Of a DNA stretch of 64,000 nucleotides, positions 48,352 to 55,526 are shown in pieces. Position numbers and translations under genes: made by a program. Within the stretch, counting starts at the first letter, position 1; each line of letters begins with the position of its first letter. The notes beneath the pieces were generated by a model. The model was not told the DNA's origin. It saw only the letters and a list, made by a program, of their open reading frames with translations, and ran no database searches. The DNA lies in the NCBI RefSeq assembly GCF_014648895.1, contig NZ_BMRZ01000008.1, forward strand, positions 62,001 to 126,000, written 5' to 3'. The stretch is from Streptomyces tanashiensis (GTDB lineage Bacteria > Actinomycetota > Actinomycetes > Streptomycetales > Streptomycetaceae).

Positions 48352-49578
48352 ATGACCGGCCAAGACCAGACAATCGTTCACGATGTCCCGGTAAATGTTG
48401 CTCAACAGCCCAACCCCTACCCGCTCTTCGAGCGCATCCGTGAGCACGGAGTCGTTCAGCGCGTACGGCTGAATCCCACTCTTGAAGTCTGGATGGTCAC
48501 GGGTTACGACGAGGCGGTGGCGGCGCTCACCGACGCGCGCCTCAGCAGCAGTCCCGTCGGGGTCACCGGCCTCGAGGAGGAGATGGCCCACCAGGAGCGC
48601 ACCAACGTCCTGATGGCCAGCATGCTGGTGGCCAACGGCGAGGACCACACCCGGCTGCGCAACCTCGTCTCGAAGGCCTTCACCTTCCGCCGCGTGGAGG
48701 CGCTCGCGCCCCGCGTCCAGGCGCACACCGACGCCTTCCTCGACGCGATCGCCCAGCGCGGATCCGCCGACCTCGTCTCCGAGTTCGCGCTCCCGCTGCC
48801 GATGGCCGTCCTCAGTGAACTCATCGGCATCCCGGCCGAGGGACAGCCCGACTTCGCCCGTCTCGCGGTCGGCCTCATCATGCCGCCCAACACGCCGGAG
48901 CGGCTCGCCAAGGGAGCGCGGGCGCGCGCCGAACTCACCGAGTTCTTCGAGCCGTTGATCGCCGCGCGCAAGGCGGACCCGAAGGACGACCTGCTGAGCG
49001 CGCTCTGCGCGGCGCAGGCCGAGGAGAAGATCAGCGACCGCGAGCTGACGGCCATGGCCATCCTGCTCACGCTCGCCGGTCACGAGACGACGGCGAGCCT
49101 CATCGCGAACGGCGTCCACGCCCTCCTGCGCCACCCGGAGCAGTTCGCCGCGCTGCGCGACGACCCCTCGCTGCTGCCGGGGGCGATCGAGGAACTCCTG
49201 CGATTCGAGGGACCGGTGAGCCGCGGAGTCGCGCGCTTCACGGTCGACCCGTACGAGATCGGCGGGGTCACCGTCCCGGCCGGCGAGATGATCATCATCG
49301 GGCTCGCCGCGGCCAACCGCGACCCGGGGCGTTACGACCGTCCCGACATCCTCGACGTGGCCCGCCGCGAGGTGCCGCAACAGCTCGCTTTCGGCCATGG
49401 TGTGCATTTCTGCCTGGGTGCTCCGCTGGCCCGCGCGGAGGCCAGGATCGCCATCGGCACCCTGCTGCGGCGCTTCCCCGACCTCCGGCTCGCCGACCCG
49501 GACGCCGACCTGAGCCGGCGCGAGGGCATCCTGCGCGGCATGGCGACGCTGCCCGTGACCTTCACGCCGGAGGCGTGA
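48352..49578 (+). CDS. Cytochrome P450 (CYP107-like)
   Basis: This 408-residue P450 has I-helix AGHETT (242-247, complete acid-alcohol pair), ExxR at E281-R284 (EELLR), and haem loop FGHGVHFCLG with Cys354. The sequence resembles the CYP107 class of Streptomyces hydroxylases used in secondary metabolism. GGGGAG lies about 9 bases before ATG 48352. It is divergent from the other P450 across 237 bases and is followed, one base after its stop, by a methyltransferase gene, so the two act together. Whether they modify the same small peptide as the divergent unit is unknown. A 27-codon aromatic-rich frame ends on its start codon (ATGA) and could be a precursor, but codon use argues against it. Confidence 0.88.
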   Translation: MTGQDQTIVHDVPVNVAQQPNPYPLFERIREHGVVQRVRLNPTLEVWMVTGYDEAVAALTDARLSSSPVGVTGLEEEMAHQERTNVLMASMLVANGEDHTRLRNLVSKAFTFRRVEALAPRVQAHTDAFLDAIAQRGSADLVSEFALPLPMAVLSELIGIPAEGQPDFARLAVGLIMPPNTPERLAKGARARAELTEFFEPLIAARKADPKDDLLSALCAAQAEEKISDRELTAMAILLTLAGHETTASLIANGVHALLRHPEQFAALRDDPSLLPGAIEELLRFEGPVSRGVARFTVDPYEIGGVTVPAGEMIIIGLAAANRDPGRYDRPDILDVARREVPQQLAFGHGVHFCLGAPLARAEARIAIGTLLRRFPDLRLADPDADLSRREGILRGMATLPVTFTPEA

Positions 49579-49579
49579 G

Positions 49580-50365
49580 GTGGGGACGGTGACCTCTCCC
49601 TCTCCGAGACGCCAGGCGGCCGAGTTCGACGAGATCGCCCCGGTGTACGACGAGTCGCGCGGCGGTACGGTGCGCGCGGCCGGTTTCGCGGAGCAACTCG
49701 CCCCGCTGCTCGACCCCGCGCGCCCGGTGCTGGACATCGGCGTCGGGACGGGCATCGTGGCGGCCGAGCTGACGGCGCGGGGCCACACCGTGCACGGCAT
49801 CGACCTCTCACCCGGAATGCTCGCGCGGGCGAAGGCCCGGCTCGGCGCCCGGGTGGCGGTGGGCGACGCCTGCCGGCTGCCCGTGCGGAGCGGGTCGGTG
49901 GACCAGGCGGTGTCGACCTGGCTGCTGCACGCGGGACCGGACAACCGGGCCGTCCTCGCCGAGGTGGCGCGGGTCCTGCGGCCGGGCGGCCGCTATCTGG
50001 TCGTCCCGGCGGGCGGCACACGCCCGGCGGACGACATCGGCCTCCTCGTCGGGGAGTTGGAGGACCGCCTCGATCCGGAGGGCAGCCGCCGCGACGGCCC
50101 GGAGTGGCTGGCCCCGATCGCCGCCGCACACGGTCTCGTCTACGAGGGGACGGCGTCGGAACGCCCCACGTCCTTCCAGGTGTCGCCCCGGTCGATGGCC
50201 GAGTCGCTGACGCGCGGCCTGTTCACCGGCGCCTGGGCGGTGGGCGGCGAGGCCGGCCGTCTGGTCGACGAGACCAGGTCACGACTGCTCGCCCTGCCCG
50301 ATCCGGACGCGCCCCGGGTCCGACGGTCGGCGGACGTCGTCCTGGTCTTCCGCCGGGAACCCTGA
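49580..50365 (+). CDS. SAM-dependent methyltransferase (class I)
   Basis: This methyltransferase of 261 residues has FDEIAPVYDESR at the start, motif I VLDIGVGTGIVAAEL, motif II GIDLSPGMLARAKARLG, and VAVGDACRLPVRSGSVDQAVSTWLLH. These define a Methyltransf_11/25 fold. The second half is a helical lid with RPTSFQVSPRSMAESLTRGLFTGAW. GTG 49580 has GGAGG 6 bases upstream; GTG 49589 is an alternative. It is translated with the P450 one base upstream, so a hydroxylation-then-methylation pair is a reasonable guess. The substrate is unknown. A repeat-rich region follows. Confidence 0.83.
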   Translation: MGTVTSPSPRRQAAEFDEIAPVYDESRGGTVRAAGFAEQLAPLLDPARPVLDIGVGTGIVAAELTARGHTVHGIDLSPGMLARAKARLGARVAVGDACRLPVRSGSVDQAVSTWLLHAGPDNRAVLAEVARVLRPGGRYLVVPAGGTRPADDIGLLVGELEDRLDPEGSRRDGPEWLAPIAAAHGLVYEGTASERPTSFQVSPRSMAESLTRGLFTGAWAVGGEAGRLVDETRSRLLALPDPDAPRVRRSADVVLVFRREP

Positions 50366-50384
50366 CGCGCCCGCGCCGCTGCCC

Positions 50385-50521
50385 GTTGTGGGCCATCGTC
50401 CCGCCGGGGCGGTGCCCACCGTTGTGGGCATGCGTTCCGCCGGGGCGGTGCCCACCCCGTACGGACGGCGCCCGCCGTTGTGGGCAGGCGTTCCGCAAGG
50501 GGCGGAACGGGTGGGCACAAC
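50385..50521. repeat. Tandem 36-base hairpin repeats
   Basis: Two 36-base copies (50385-50420 and 50421-50456) and a third variant (50477-50521) each start GTTGTGGGC and end GCCCACC or GTGGGCACAAC, so each folds back on itself. There are no unique spacers, which excludes CRISPR. They probably act as a terminator array behind the methyltransferase gene. Confidence 0.6.
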
Positions 50522-50728
50522 GGAACGGCGCCCTTGCCGGCGCCAGAGGCTCACGCGCCTGAACCCGCACCCTGTGCACCGTCGCCGGTGGTGCGGGTCC
50601 AGGCGCGGAACGCGGAGGCGCCGCGAAGGGCGCCGTCCCGTGTGCCCACCCTCCCCCAAGCTCTCGGCTTCGCTCGAGCAGGGGGGACCCCCATCGCCCT
50701 GCGGGACGATTGCCCACACGGGGGCCCG
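50522..50728. other. Repeat-rich intergenic remainder including a GC stem element
   Basis: No gene is visible. At 50650-50692 an imperfect palindrome pairs CTCCCCC with GGGGGGA around CTCTCGGCTTCGCTCGAG. Sequences of this style recur between genes in Streptomyces genomes and seem to be a dispersed intergenic repeat. TTGCCCACA near 50708 echoes the repeat unit further left. Confidence 0.5.
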
Positions 50729-51640
50729 TCAGGCGCGGCCGCGCAAGGCCGCCTCGTAGGCCTCGTCGGGGTCGAGGCGGCGCAGCTCCTCGGCGATCAG
50801 CTCCGCGGTGGTCCGGACCTTCAGGGCGAGGACCCTGTTGGGCTGGCCGGGGATGGCGAGCCGCGCGACCGGGCCCTCGGGCCGGTCGATGCGGATCTCG
50901 CCGTCGGTGGTGCCCATGCGGACGGCCGTGACGACGGGGCCGTCGGTGACGACGCGGTCGACGGGGACGCCGAGCCGGACCTCGAACCAGCGGGCCAGCA
51001 GTTCGGCGCTGGGGTTCTCCGCCTCGCTCTCGACGGCGGCCGAAGTGACGGTGAGCGGCGCCTGGTCGAGGGACGCGGCCAGCATCGAGCGCCACGGGGT
51101 GAGCCGGGTCCAGGCGAGGTCGGTGTCGCCGGGGGCGTACGAGGCGGCGCGCTTCTCCAGGGCGGCGAGGGGGTCCTCGACCGCGTACATGTCGGTGATG
51201 CGGCGCTGCGCGAGCGAGCCCAGCGGGTCCCGGGAGGGGACTTCGGGCGCGTCGACGGGCCACCAGACGACGACGGGCGCGTCCGGCAGGAGCAGCGGCA
51301 GGACCACGGAGTCGGCGCGGGCGCCGAGTTCGCCGTACAGCCGGAGCAGGACCGTCTCGCCCGAGCCGGCGTCGGAGCCGAGCCTGACCTCGGCGTCGAG
51401 CCGGGTCTCGTACCGCTCGCGGGGGGTGCGGGCGTGGCGCTTGATGACGACGAGGGTGCGGGAAGGGTGTTCCCGGGAGGCCTCGTTGGCCGCCTTGACG
51501 GAGTCGTAGGCGTTCTCCTCGTCGGTCACGACGATGAGTGTGAGCACGGCGCCGACGGCGGGGGTGCCGACGGCCCTGCGACCCTGCAGGATCGCCTTGT
51601 TGATCTTGCTGGAGTCGGTGTCCGTCAGATCGATCTTCAT
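50729..51640 (-). CDS. opcA: Glucose-6-phosphate dehydrogenase assembly protein OpcA
   Basis: This 303-residue protein is recognised by MKIDLTDTDSSKINKAILQGRRAVGTPAVGAVLTLIVVTDEENAYDSVKAANEASREHPSRTLVVI and by VWWPVDAPEVPSRDPLGSLAQRRITD, the conserved blocks of OpcA, the allosteric partner of glucose-6-phosphate dehydrogenase in actinobacteria. Normally opcA follows zwf in the pentose-phosphate cluster. Here there is no zwf, tal, tkt or pgl gene nearby: the DoxX gene is upstream and a repeat region downstream. It may be a second, relocated copy. ATG 51640 is the only start fitting the conserved N-terminus. Confidence 0.92.
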   Translation of the reverse strand: MKIDLTDTDSSKINKAILQGRRAVGTPAVGAVLTLIVVTDEENAYDSVKAANEASREHPSRTLVVIKRHARTPRERYETRLDAEVRLGSDAGSGETVLLRLYGELGARADSVVLPLLLPDAPVVVWWPVDAPEVPSRDPLGSLAQRRITDMYAVEDPLAALEKRAASYAPGDTDLAWTRLTPWRSMLAASLDQAPLTVTSAAVESEAENPSAELLARWFEVRLGVPVDRVVTDGPVVTAVRMGTTDGEIRIDRPEGPVARLAIPGQPNRVLALKVRTTAELIAEELRRLDPDEAYEAALRGRA

Positions 51641-51721
51641 GTGCGGCGCCCGTCCCTTCCTCTGCGGCGAGCCTAACCCTCCCGCGCGGTGGACACGTGC
51701 GGGTCCCCCTGCGGGACGCTT

Positions 51722-52261
51722 CTACTCCGGTTCCGACTCCGGTTCCGGGGCGGGGGAGGCCTGTTCCTGGGCGCGGCGGCCGACGACGGCCGCGGCGGCG
51801 ATCGCCGTGCCGAGGAAGGCGGTGGCGACCACCCAGGGGCGGTCGAGGACGTGTCCGGTGGCGTGGTCCAGGGAGTACCGTCCGGCGCCGGTGATGCCGA
51901 TCGCTGCGGCGGTGAACCCGAGGAAGGCCGGGTACTCGTAGCCGCCGGCCTGGGCGAAGAAGCCGGCCGGGGCGTGGACGGCGACGGCTCCCGCCATAGC
52001 ACCGGCCGCGGCGGCGCCGGCGGCCGGGGTGGCGAGGCCCAGGGCGAGAAGGACCCCGCCGCCCGCCTCGCCGAGACCGGCGGCGATCGCGCTCTCCCGG
52101 GGCGGGTGGAAGCCCATGGCCTCCATCGCCTTGCTGGTGCCCTCGATGCCGCCGCCCCCGAACCAGCCGAGGAGCTTCTGCGTGCCGTGCGCGGCGAGCA
52201 CGGCACCGGTGCCGACCCTCAGCACGAGCAGCCCGAGATCGCGTCGGTTGGGGTGTGCCAT
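51722..52261 (-). CDS. DoxX-family membrane protein
   Basis: This 179-residue protein has four membrane segments. RDLGLLVLRVGTGAVLAAHGTQKLLGWFGGGGIEGTSKAMEAMGFHPP is the DoxX signature start, followed by GLGEAGGGVLLALGL and a GYEYPAFLGFTAAAIGITGAGRYSLDHATG segment. DoxX proteins are linked to redox and thiol-stress complexes, but the activity is uncertain. The acidic Pro/Glu tail is typical. GGAG lies 6 bases before ATG 52261. It is on the same strand as opcA, 81 bases upstream of it, and might be co-transcribed. Confidence 0.85.
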   Translation of the reverse strand: MAHPNRRDLGLLVLRVGTGAVLAAHGTQKLLGWFGGGGIEGTSKAMEAMGFHPPRESAIAAGLGEAGGGVLLALGLATPAAGAAAAGAMAGAVAVHAPAGFFAQAGGYEYPAFLGFTAAAIGITGAGRYSLDHATGHVLDRPWVVATAFLGTAIAAAAVVGRRAQEQASPAPEPESEPE

Positions 52262-52350
52262 GGGGTTCTCCAGGTGCGGGAGGCGGACACGTACGCCGTC
52301 CACTCTCGCCCCGCCCGCTCCCGGGCGCCCCCTGAGGCCACCTCTGAATA

Positions 52351-52405
52351 GCCCACTTGAGTCATGTTTTGCGGCGATTGCCCACTGTTGCTTGACTGAG
52401 TGGGC
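52351..52405. promoter_or_regulatory. GCCCACT inverted and direct repeats between DoxX and M20 genes
   Basis: GCCCACT occurs at 52351-52357 and 52380-52386, and its complement AGTGGGC at 52399-52405, with AGTCA/TTGACT next to the outer arms. The cluster lies 28 bases before the M20 start and may be an operator or a leader hairpin. Confidence 0.4.
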
Positions 52406-52432
52406 TTTCATCCCCGAGGGAAGTGGGTACGC

Positions 52433-53809
52433 ATGTCCGCCGAGTCCACCGAGACCGCAGCCCTGCGGGAGAGGGTCCGGGCGCAGATGCCCCGGGCGAA
52501 GGAGGACCTGACCGCCCTCGTGGCGATGCGCTCGGTCGCCGACCCGCGCCAGTTCCCGCCCGAGGAGTGCGCCAAGACCGCGGACTTCCTCGTGCGGGCC
52601 TTCACGGAGGCCGGGCTCCGGGACATGCGCCGGGTGACGACACCGGACGGCACGGACGCGGTGGTGGGGCACGCGCCGGGCCCCGAAGGGGCGCCGACCG
52701 TACTGCTCTACTGCCACTACGACGTGCAGCCGCCGCTGGACGACGCCGCCTGGCGGACCCCGCCCTTCGAACTGACCGAGCGCGACGGCCGCTGGTACGG
52801 GCGCGGCTCCGCCGACTGCAAGGGCAACATCGCGATGCACCTGACGGCGCTGCGGGCACTCGGCGGGCCGGAGGGCCGGGGCTTCCCCGTGAACATCAAG
52901 TTCGTGGCGGAGGGTTCGGAGGAGCAGGGGACGGGCGGCCTGGAGCAGCTCGTACCGCTCCAGCCCGATCTCTTCGCCGCCGACACCCTGCTGGTCTGCG
53001 ACACCGGCAACTTCGCCCTCGGCCTGCCCACCGCCACCACCTCGCTGCGCGGACTCACCAACGTCGTCGTGACCGTCTCCACCCTCAAGGGGGAGATGCA
53101 CTCCGGCATGTTCGGCGGCCCGGCGCCCGACGCGCTGGCGGCGCTCGTCCGGATCCTCGACAGCCTCCGCGACCAGCACGGCAACACGGCGATCAAGGGC
53201 CTCGCCGGCGACGGCGTCTGGGACGGGGTCGACTACCCGGTCGAGCAGTTCCGCACCGATGTCGGCGTCCTGGACGGGGTGTCCCTCGTCGGCACCGGAT
53301 CGGTCGCCGACGAACTGTGGGCCCGGCCCGCCGTCACCGTCCTCGGCATCGACTGCCCGCCGGTGGTGGGTTCCTCGGCCGCGATCCAGGCGAAGGTACG
53401 GGCCAGGGTCAGCCTGCGGGTGCCACCGGGGATCGACACGGACGACGCCCTGCGCGCCCTCACCGACCATCTGACCTCGGCCGCCCCGTGGGGCGCCCGG
53501 GTGGAGGTGGAGCCCGAGAGCGGCGGACAGCCCTTCCGGGCGCGGACCGACGGACCCGCCTACCGGGCCCTGGCGGCGGCGCTCCGCGAGGCGTACGGAA
53601 AGGACATGGTCCAGGCGGGGCAGGGCGGTTCGATCCCCCTGTGCAACGTGCTCGCCGCGCACTTCCCCGAGGCGGAGATCGCCCTGATCGGCGTGGAGGA
53701 GCCGGGCTGTCTCATCCACGCGCCGAACGAGAGCGTGGACCCCTCCGAGATCGAACACATGGCGCTGGCCGAGGCGCTCTTCCTGAGCTCCTACGCCACC
53801 CCGCTCTGA
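52433..53809 (+). CDS. M20-family metallo-dipeptidase
   Basis: This 458-residue cytoplasmic zinc peptidase of the CNDP/PepV-like group carries the metal ligands in order: His in LLYCHYDVQPP, bridging Asp in GRGSADCKGN, catalytic Glu pair in EGSEEQGTGG, Asp in LLVCDTGN, and His in GCLIHAPNE. The dimerisation (lid) domain lies at about 190-310, with GEMHSGMFGG. It would cleave dipeptides for nutrition or turnover. Length and spacing are normal. ATG 52433 gives the family N-terminus. The HdeD-like gene follows 38 bases later and may be co-transcribed. Confidence 0.9.
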   Translation: MSAESTETAALRERVRAQMPRAKEDLTALVAMRSVADPRQFPPEECAKTADFLVRAFTEAGLRDMRRVTTPDGTDAVVGHAPGPEGAPTVLLYCHYDVQPPLDDAAWRTPPFELTERDGRWYGRGSADCKGNIAMHLTALRALGGPEGRGFPVNIKFVAEGSEEQGTGGLEQLVPLQPDLFAADTLLVCDTGNFALGLPTATTSLRGLTNVVVTVSTLKGEMHSGMFGGPAPDALAALVRILDSLRDQHGNTAIKGLAGDGVWDGVDYPVEQFRTDVGVLDGVSLVGTGSVADELWARPAVTVLGIDCPPVVGSSAAIQAKVRARVSLRVPPGIDTDDALRALTDHLTSAAPWGARVEVEPESGGQPFRARTDGPAYRALAAALREAYGKDMVQAGQGGSIPLCNVLAAHFPEAEIALIGVEEPGCLIHAPNESVDPSEIEHMALAEALFLSSYATPL

Positions 53810-53847
53810 ACCGCCCCCACCCGCGACGAAAGGACCGGTTGCGTCCC

Positions 53848-54462
53848 ATGACTCAGACTCATGACAGTCCGTACGACCGCGCCACGCCGAGGGACGTGCC
53901 ACCCGGTCCGCTGGTGATGCTGGCGGGCTTCGCCTGGCAGGCCCTGCTCGTCGCCGGGCTCGTCTCCCTGGTCCTCGGCGTCCTGGTCCTGGCCTGGCCG
54001 GAGGCCACCCTGACGGTGGTGGGGGTGCTCTTCGGTCTGTATCTGCTGTTCAGCGGTGTGGTGCAACTGGTCGCCGCCTTCGGCACGCACGCCACCACGG
54101 CGCTCCGGGTCATGGCCTTCATCAGCGGCGCACTGTCGATCCTGCTCGGTCTCTTCTGCTTCCGGGGCGCGACGCAGTCGATCCTGCTGCTCGCGCTGTG
54201 GATCGGGATCGGCTGGCTCTTCCGCGGCATCATGCAGACGGTCGCGGCCGCCTCCGACCCCGCGATGCCGGCGCGCGGCTGGCAGATCTTCCTCGGCATC
54301 GTCAGCGCGCTCGCCGGAATCGTGCTGATCGTGTCCCCGCTGGAGTCGGCCGCGGTGCTCACCGTCCTCGGCGGCATCTGGCTCCTCGTCGTCGGTGCGA
54401 CCGAGATCATCACGGCCTTCATGGTCCGCTCCCGCGCCAAGGACCTTCCGCCGGGGGCCTGA
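53848..54462 (+). CDS. HdeD-family acid-resistance-type membrane protein
   Basis: This 204-residue protein has six hydrophobic segments in three pairs. WQALLVAGLVSLVLGVLVLAWPEATLTVVGVLFGLYLLFSGVVQLVAAF is followed by two similar units, the repeat plan of HdeD/DUF308 proteins. In E. coli HdeD aids acid resistance; the role in actinomycetes is unknown. ATG 53848 has AAAGGA about 16 bases upstream and weaker signals nearer. A strong hairpin follows 18 bases after the stop. Confidence 0.83.
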   Translation: MTQTHDSPYDRATPRDVPPGPLVMLAGFAWQALLVAGLVSLVLGVLVLAWPEATLTVVGVLFGLYLLFSGVVQLVAAFGTHATTALRVMAFISGALSILLGLFCFRGATQSILLLALWIGIGWLFRGIMQTVAAASDPAMPARGWQIFLGIVSALAGIVLIVSPLESAAVLTVLGGIWLLVVGATEIITAFMVRSRAKDLPPGA

Positions 54463-54480
54463 GCACGCACTCCTCGCGTC

Positions 54481-54519
54481 CGCCCGCCGCCCGCCCGGCC
54501 TCCGAGCGGGCGGCGGGCG
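54481..54519 (+). terminator. Terminator after the HdeD-like gene
   Basis: A perfect 14-bp stem (54481-54494 with 54506-54519) with an 11-base loop, ending in TCCTT. Confidence 0.82.
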
Positions 54520-54598
54520 TCCTTGACGCGTGCGCTACATTTTGCCGGTCCTTGACCACCGATCGCCCGCGATCGCAACCCTTCGGAGCCGGCACTTC

Positions 54599-55021
54599 AT
54601 GAGCGACATCGTCAACGGCCTCGGCCGGGCCGGCGCCTACGGCGCCCTCGGCGTGGTCCTGCTGATCCTCGGCATCGTGCTCGTGGACCTGCTGACCCCC
54701 GGCAAGCTCGGGCGCCAGATATGGGAGGACCGCAACCGCAACGCCGCGATCCTGCTCAGCTCGGCTCTCCTCGGCATCGGCGGCATCGTCTTCACCTCGA
54801 TCTGGACGACGTACGAGAACTTCGGCAAGGGGCTCGTCTCGACGGCCGCGTTCGGTCTCCTCGGCCTGGTGATGATGGGGGTGGCCTTCCTCGTCGTCGA
54901 CCTGGTCACGCCGGGAAAGCTCGGTGCCACGCTCGTCGAGCCCGAGCCGCACCCGGCGGTCTGGGTGACGGCCTCCTGCAACATCGCGGTCTCGGCGATC
55001 GTCTCCGCCTCGATCGCCTGA
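54599..55021 (+). CDS. DUF350 membrane protein
   Basis: This 140-residue protein has four hydrophobic segments. The internal duplication is plain: VVLLILGIVLVDLLTPGKLGRQIWEDRNRNAAILLSSALLGIGGIVFTSIW and LVMMGVAFLVVDLVTPGKLGATLVEPEPHPAVWVTASCNIAVSAIVSASI, each with D-L-x-T-P-G-K-L-G. That is the DUF350 family, of unknown function. GGAG lies about 9 bases before ATG 54599. Upstream is the HdeD terminator, so it has its own promoter. Confidence 0.82.
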   Translation: MSDIVNGLGRAGAYGALGVVLLILGIVLVDLLTPGKLGRQIWEDRNRNAAILLSSALLGIGGIVFTSIWTTYENFGKGLVSTAAFGLLGLVMMGVAFLVVDLVTPGKLGATLVEPEPHPAVWVTASCNIAVSAIVSASIA

Positions 55022-55043
55022 TCCCCGCCCCCGGTCCGGCACA

Positions 55044-55526
55044 TCAGGCCCCCATGGGCTCCACCTCCAGAAAGCGGCGGCCGCGCGGCCCCCGGTAGAG
55101 CAGGGCGTCCCAGCCGAGCCGCTCCAGGACCGGCACGCACGCGCCCAGGGCCGCCTCCTCCTCCTGGGCGACGCCCGCCCCCGGCGGGCCGAGCCACTCC
55201 ACGACCGCCGTGCCGGGCCGCTCCCCCGCGCCGACCCGGTAGCCGGTGGAGACCCGCGCTCCGGCGGCGTCGACGGACGAGGGCGTGATCCCGCCGGACT
55301 CCAGGGCCAGGGCCACCGCGCGGACCGGCCTCCGGCGCTCCCACTCCGCGGGCACCGCCCTCGGGTCGCCTCCCTGGCGCAGCGTCAGCCGCCTGATCTG
55401 GAGCAGCCCGTCGACGGCGGCGCGGATCTCCCGCGAGCGCTGCTCGGCCTCGGCCGGCGGAAGCGGCGGCCCGTCGCCCGTGGCCGCCTCGAACACGCCC
55501 GAGCCGCTCCCCGCGCCGATCGTCAC
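55044..55526 (-). CDS. Protein of unknown function, coupled to the WGR-propeller gene
   Basis: This 160-residue soluble protein is not one I recognise. It is predicted alpha/beta: an N-terminal Gly/Ser stretch, a helix (AEAEQRSREIRAAVDGLLQIRRLTLRQGG), strands around PVRAVALALESGGITPSSVD and GTAVVEWLGPP, and a final LERLGWDALLYRGPRGRRFLEVEPMGA. Its GTG 55526 overlaps the WGR-protein stop codon by four bases (GTGA), so the two should be made together and may act together. Confidence 0.65.
   Translation of the reverse strand: MTIGAGSGSGVFEAATGDGPPLPPAEAEQRSREIRAAVDGLLQIRRLTLRQGGDPRAVPAEWERRRPVRAVALALESGGITPSSVDAAGARVSTGYRVGAGERPGTAVVEWLGPPGAGVAQEEEAALGACVPVLERLGWDALLYRGPRGRRFLEVEPMGA

Noticed and set aside
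50385..50521. Possible CRISPR array with 36-base repeats
   Set aside because: The first two copies are contiguous, without spacers, and each is a self-complementary hairpin.
54530..54598. Upstream extension of the DUF350 protein beginning MRYILPVLDH
   Set aside because: The region is the promoter side of the gene after a terminator, the added residues break the family N-terminus, and ATG 54599 has a usable ribosome site.
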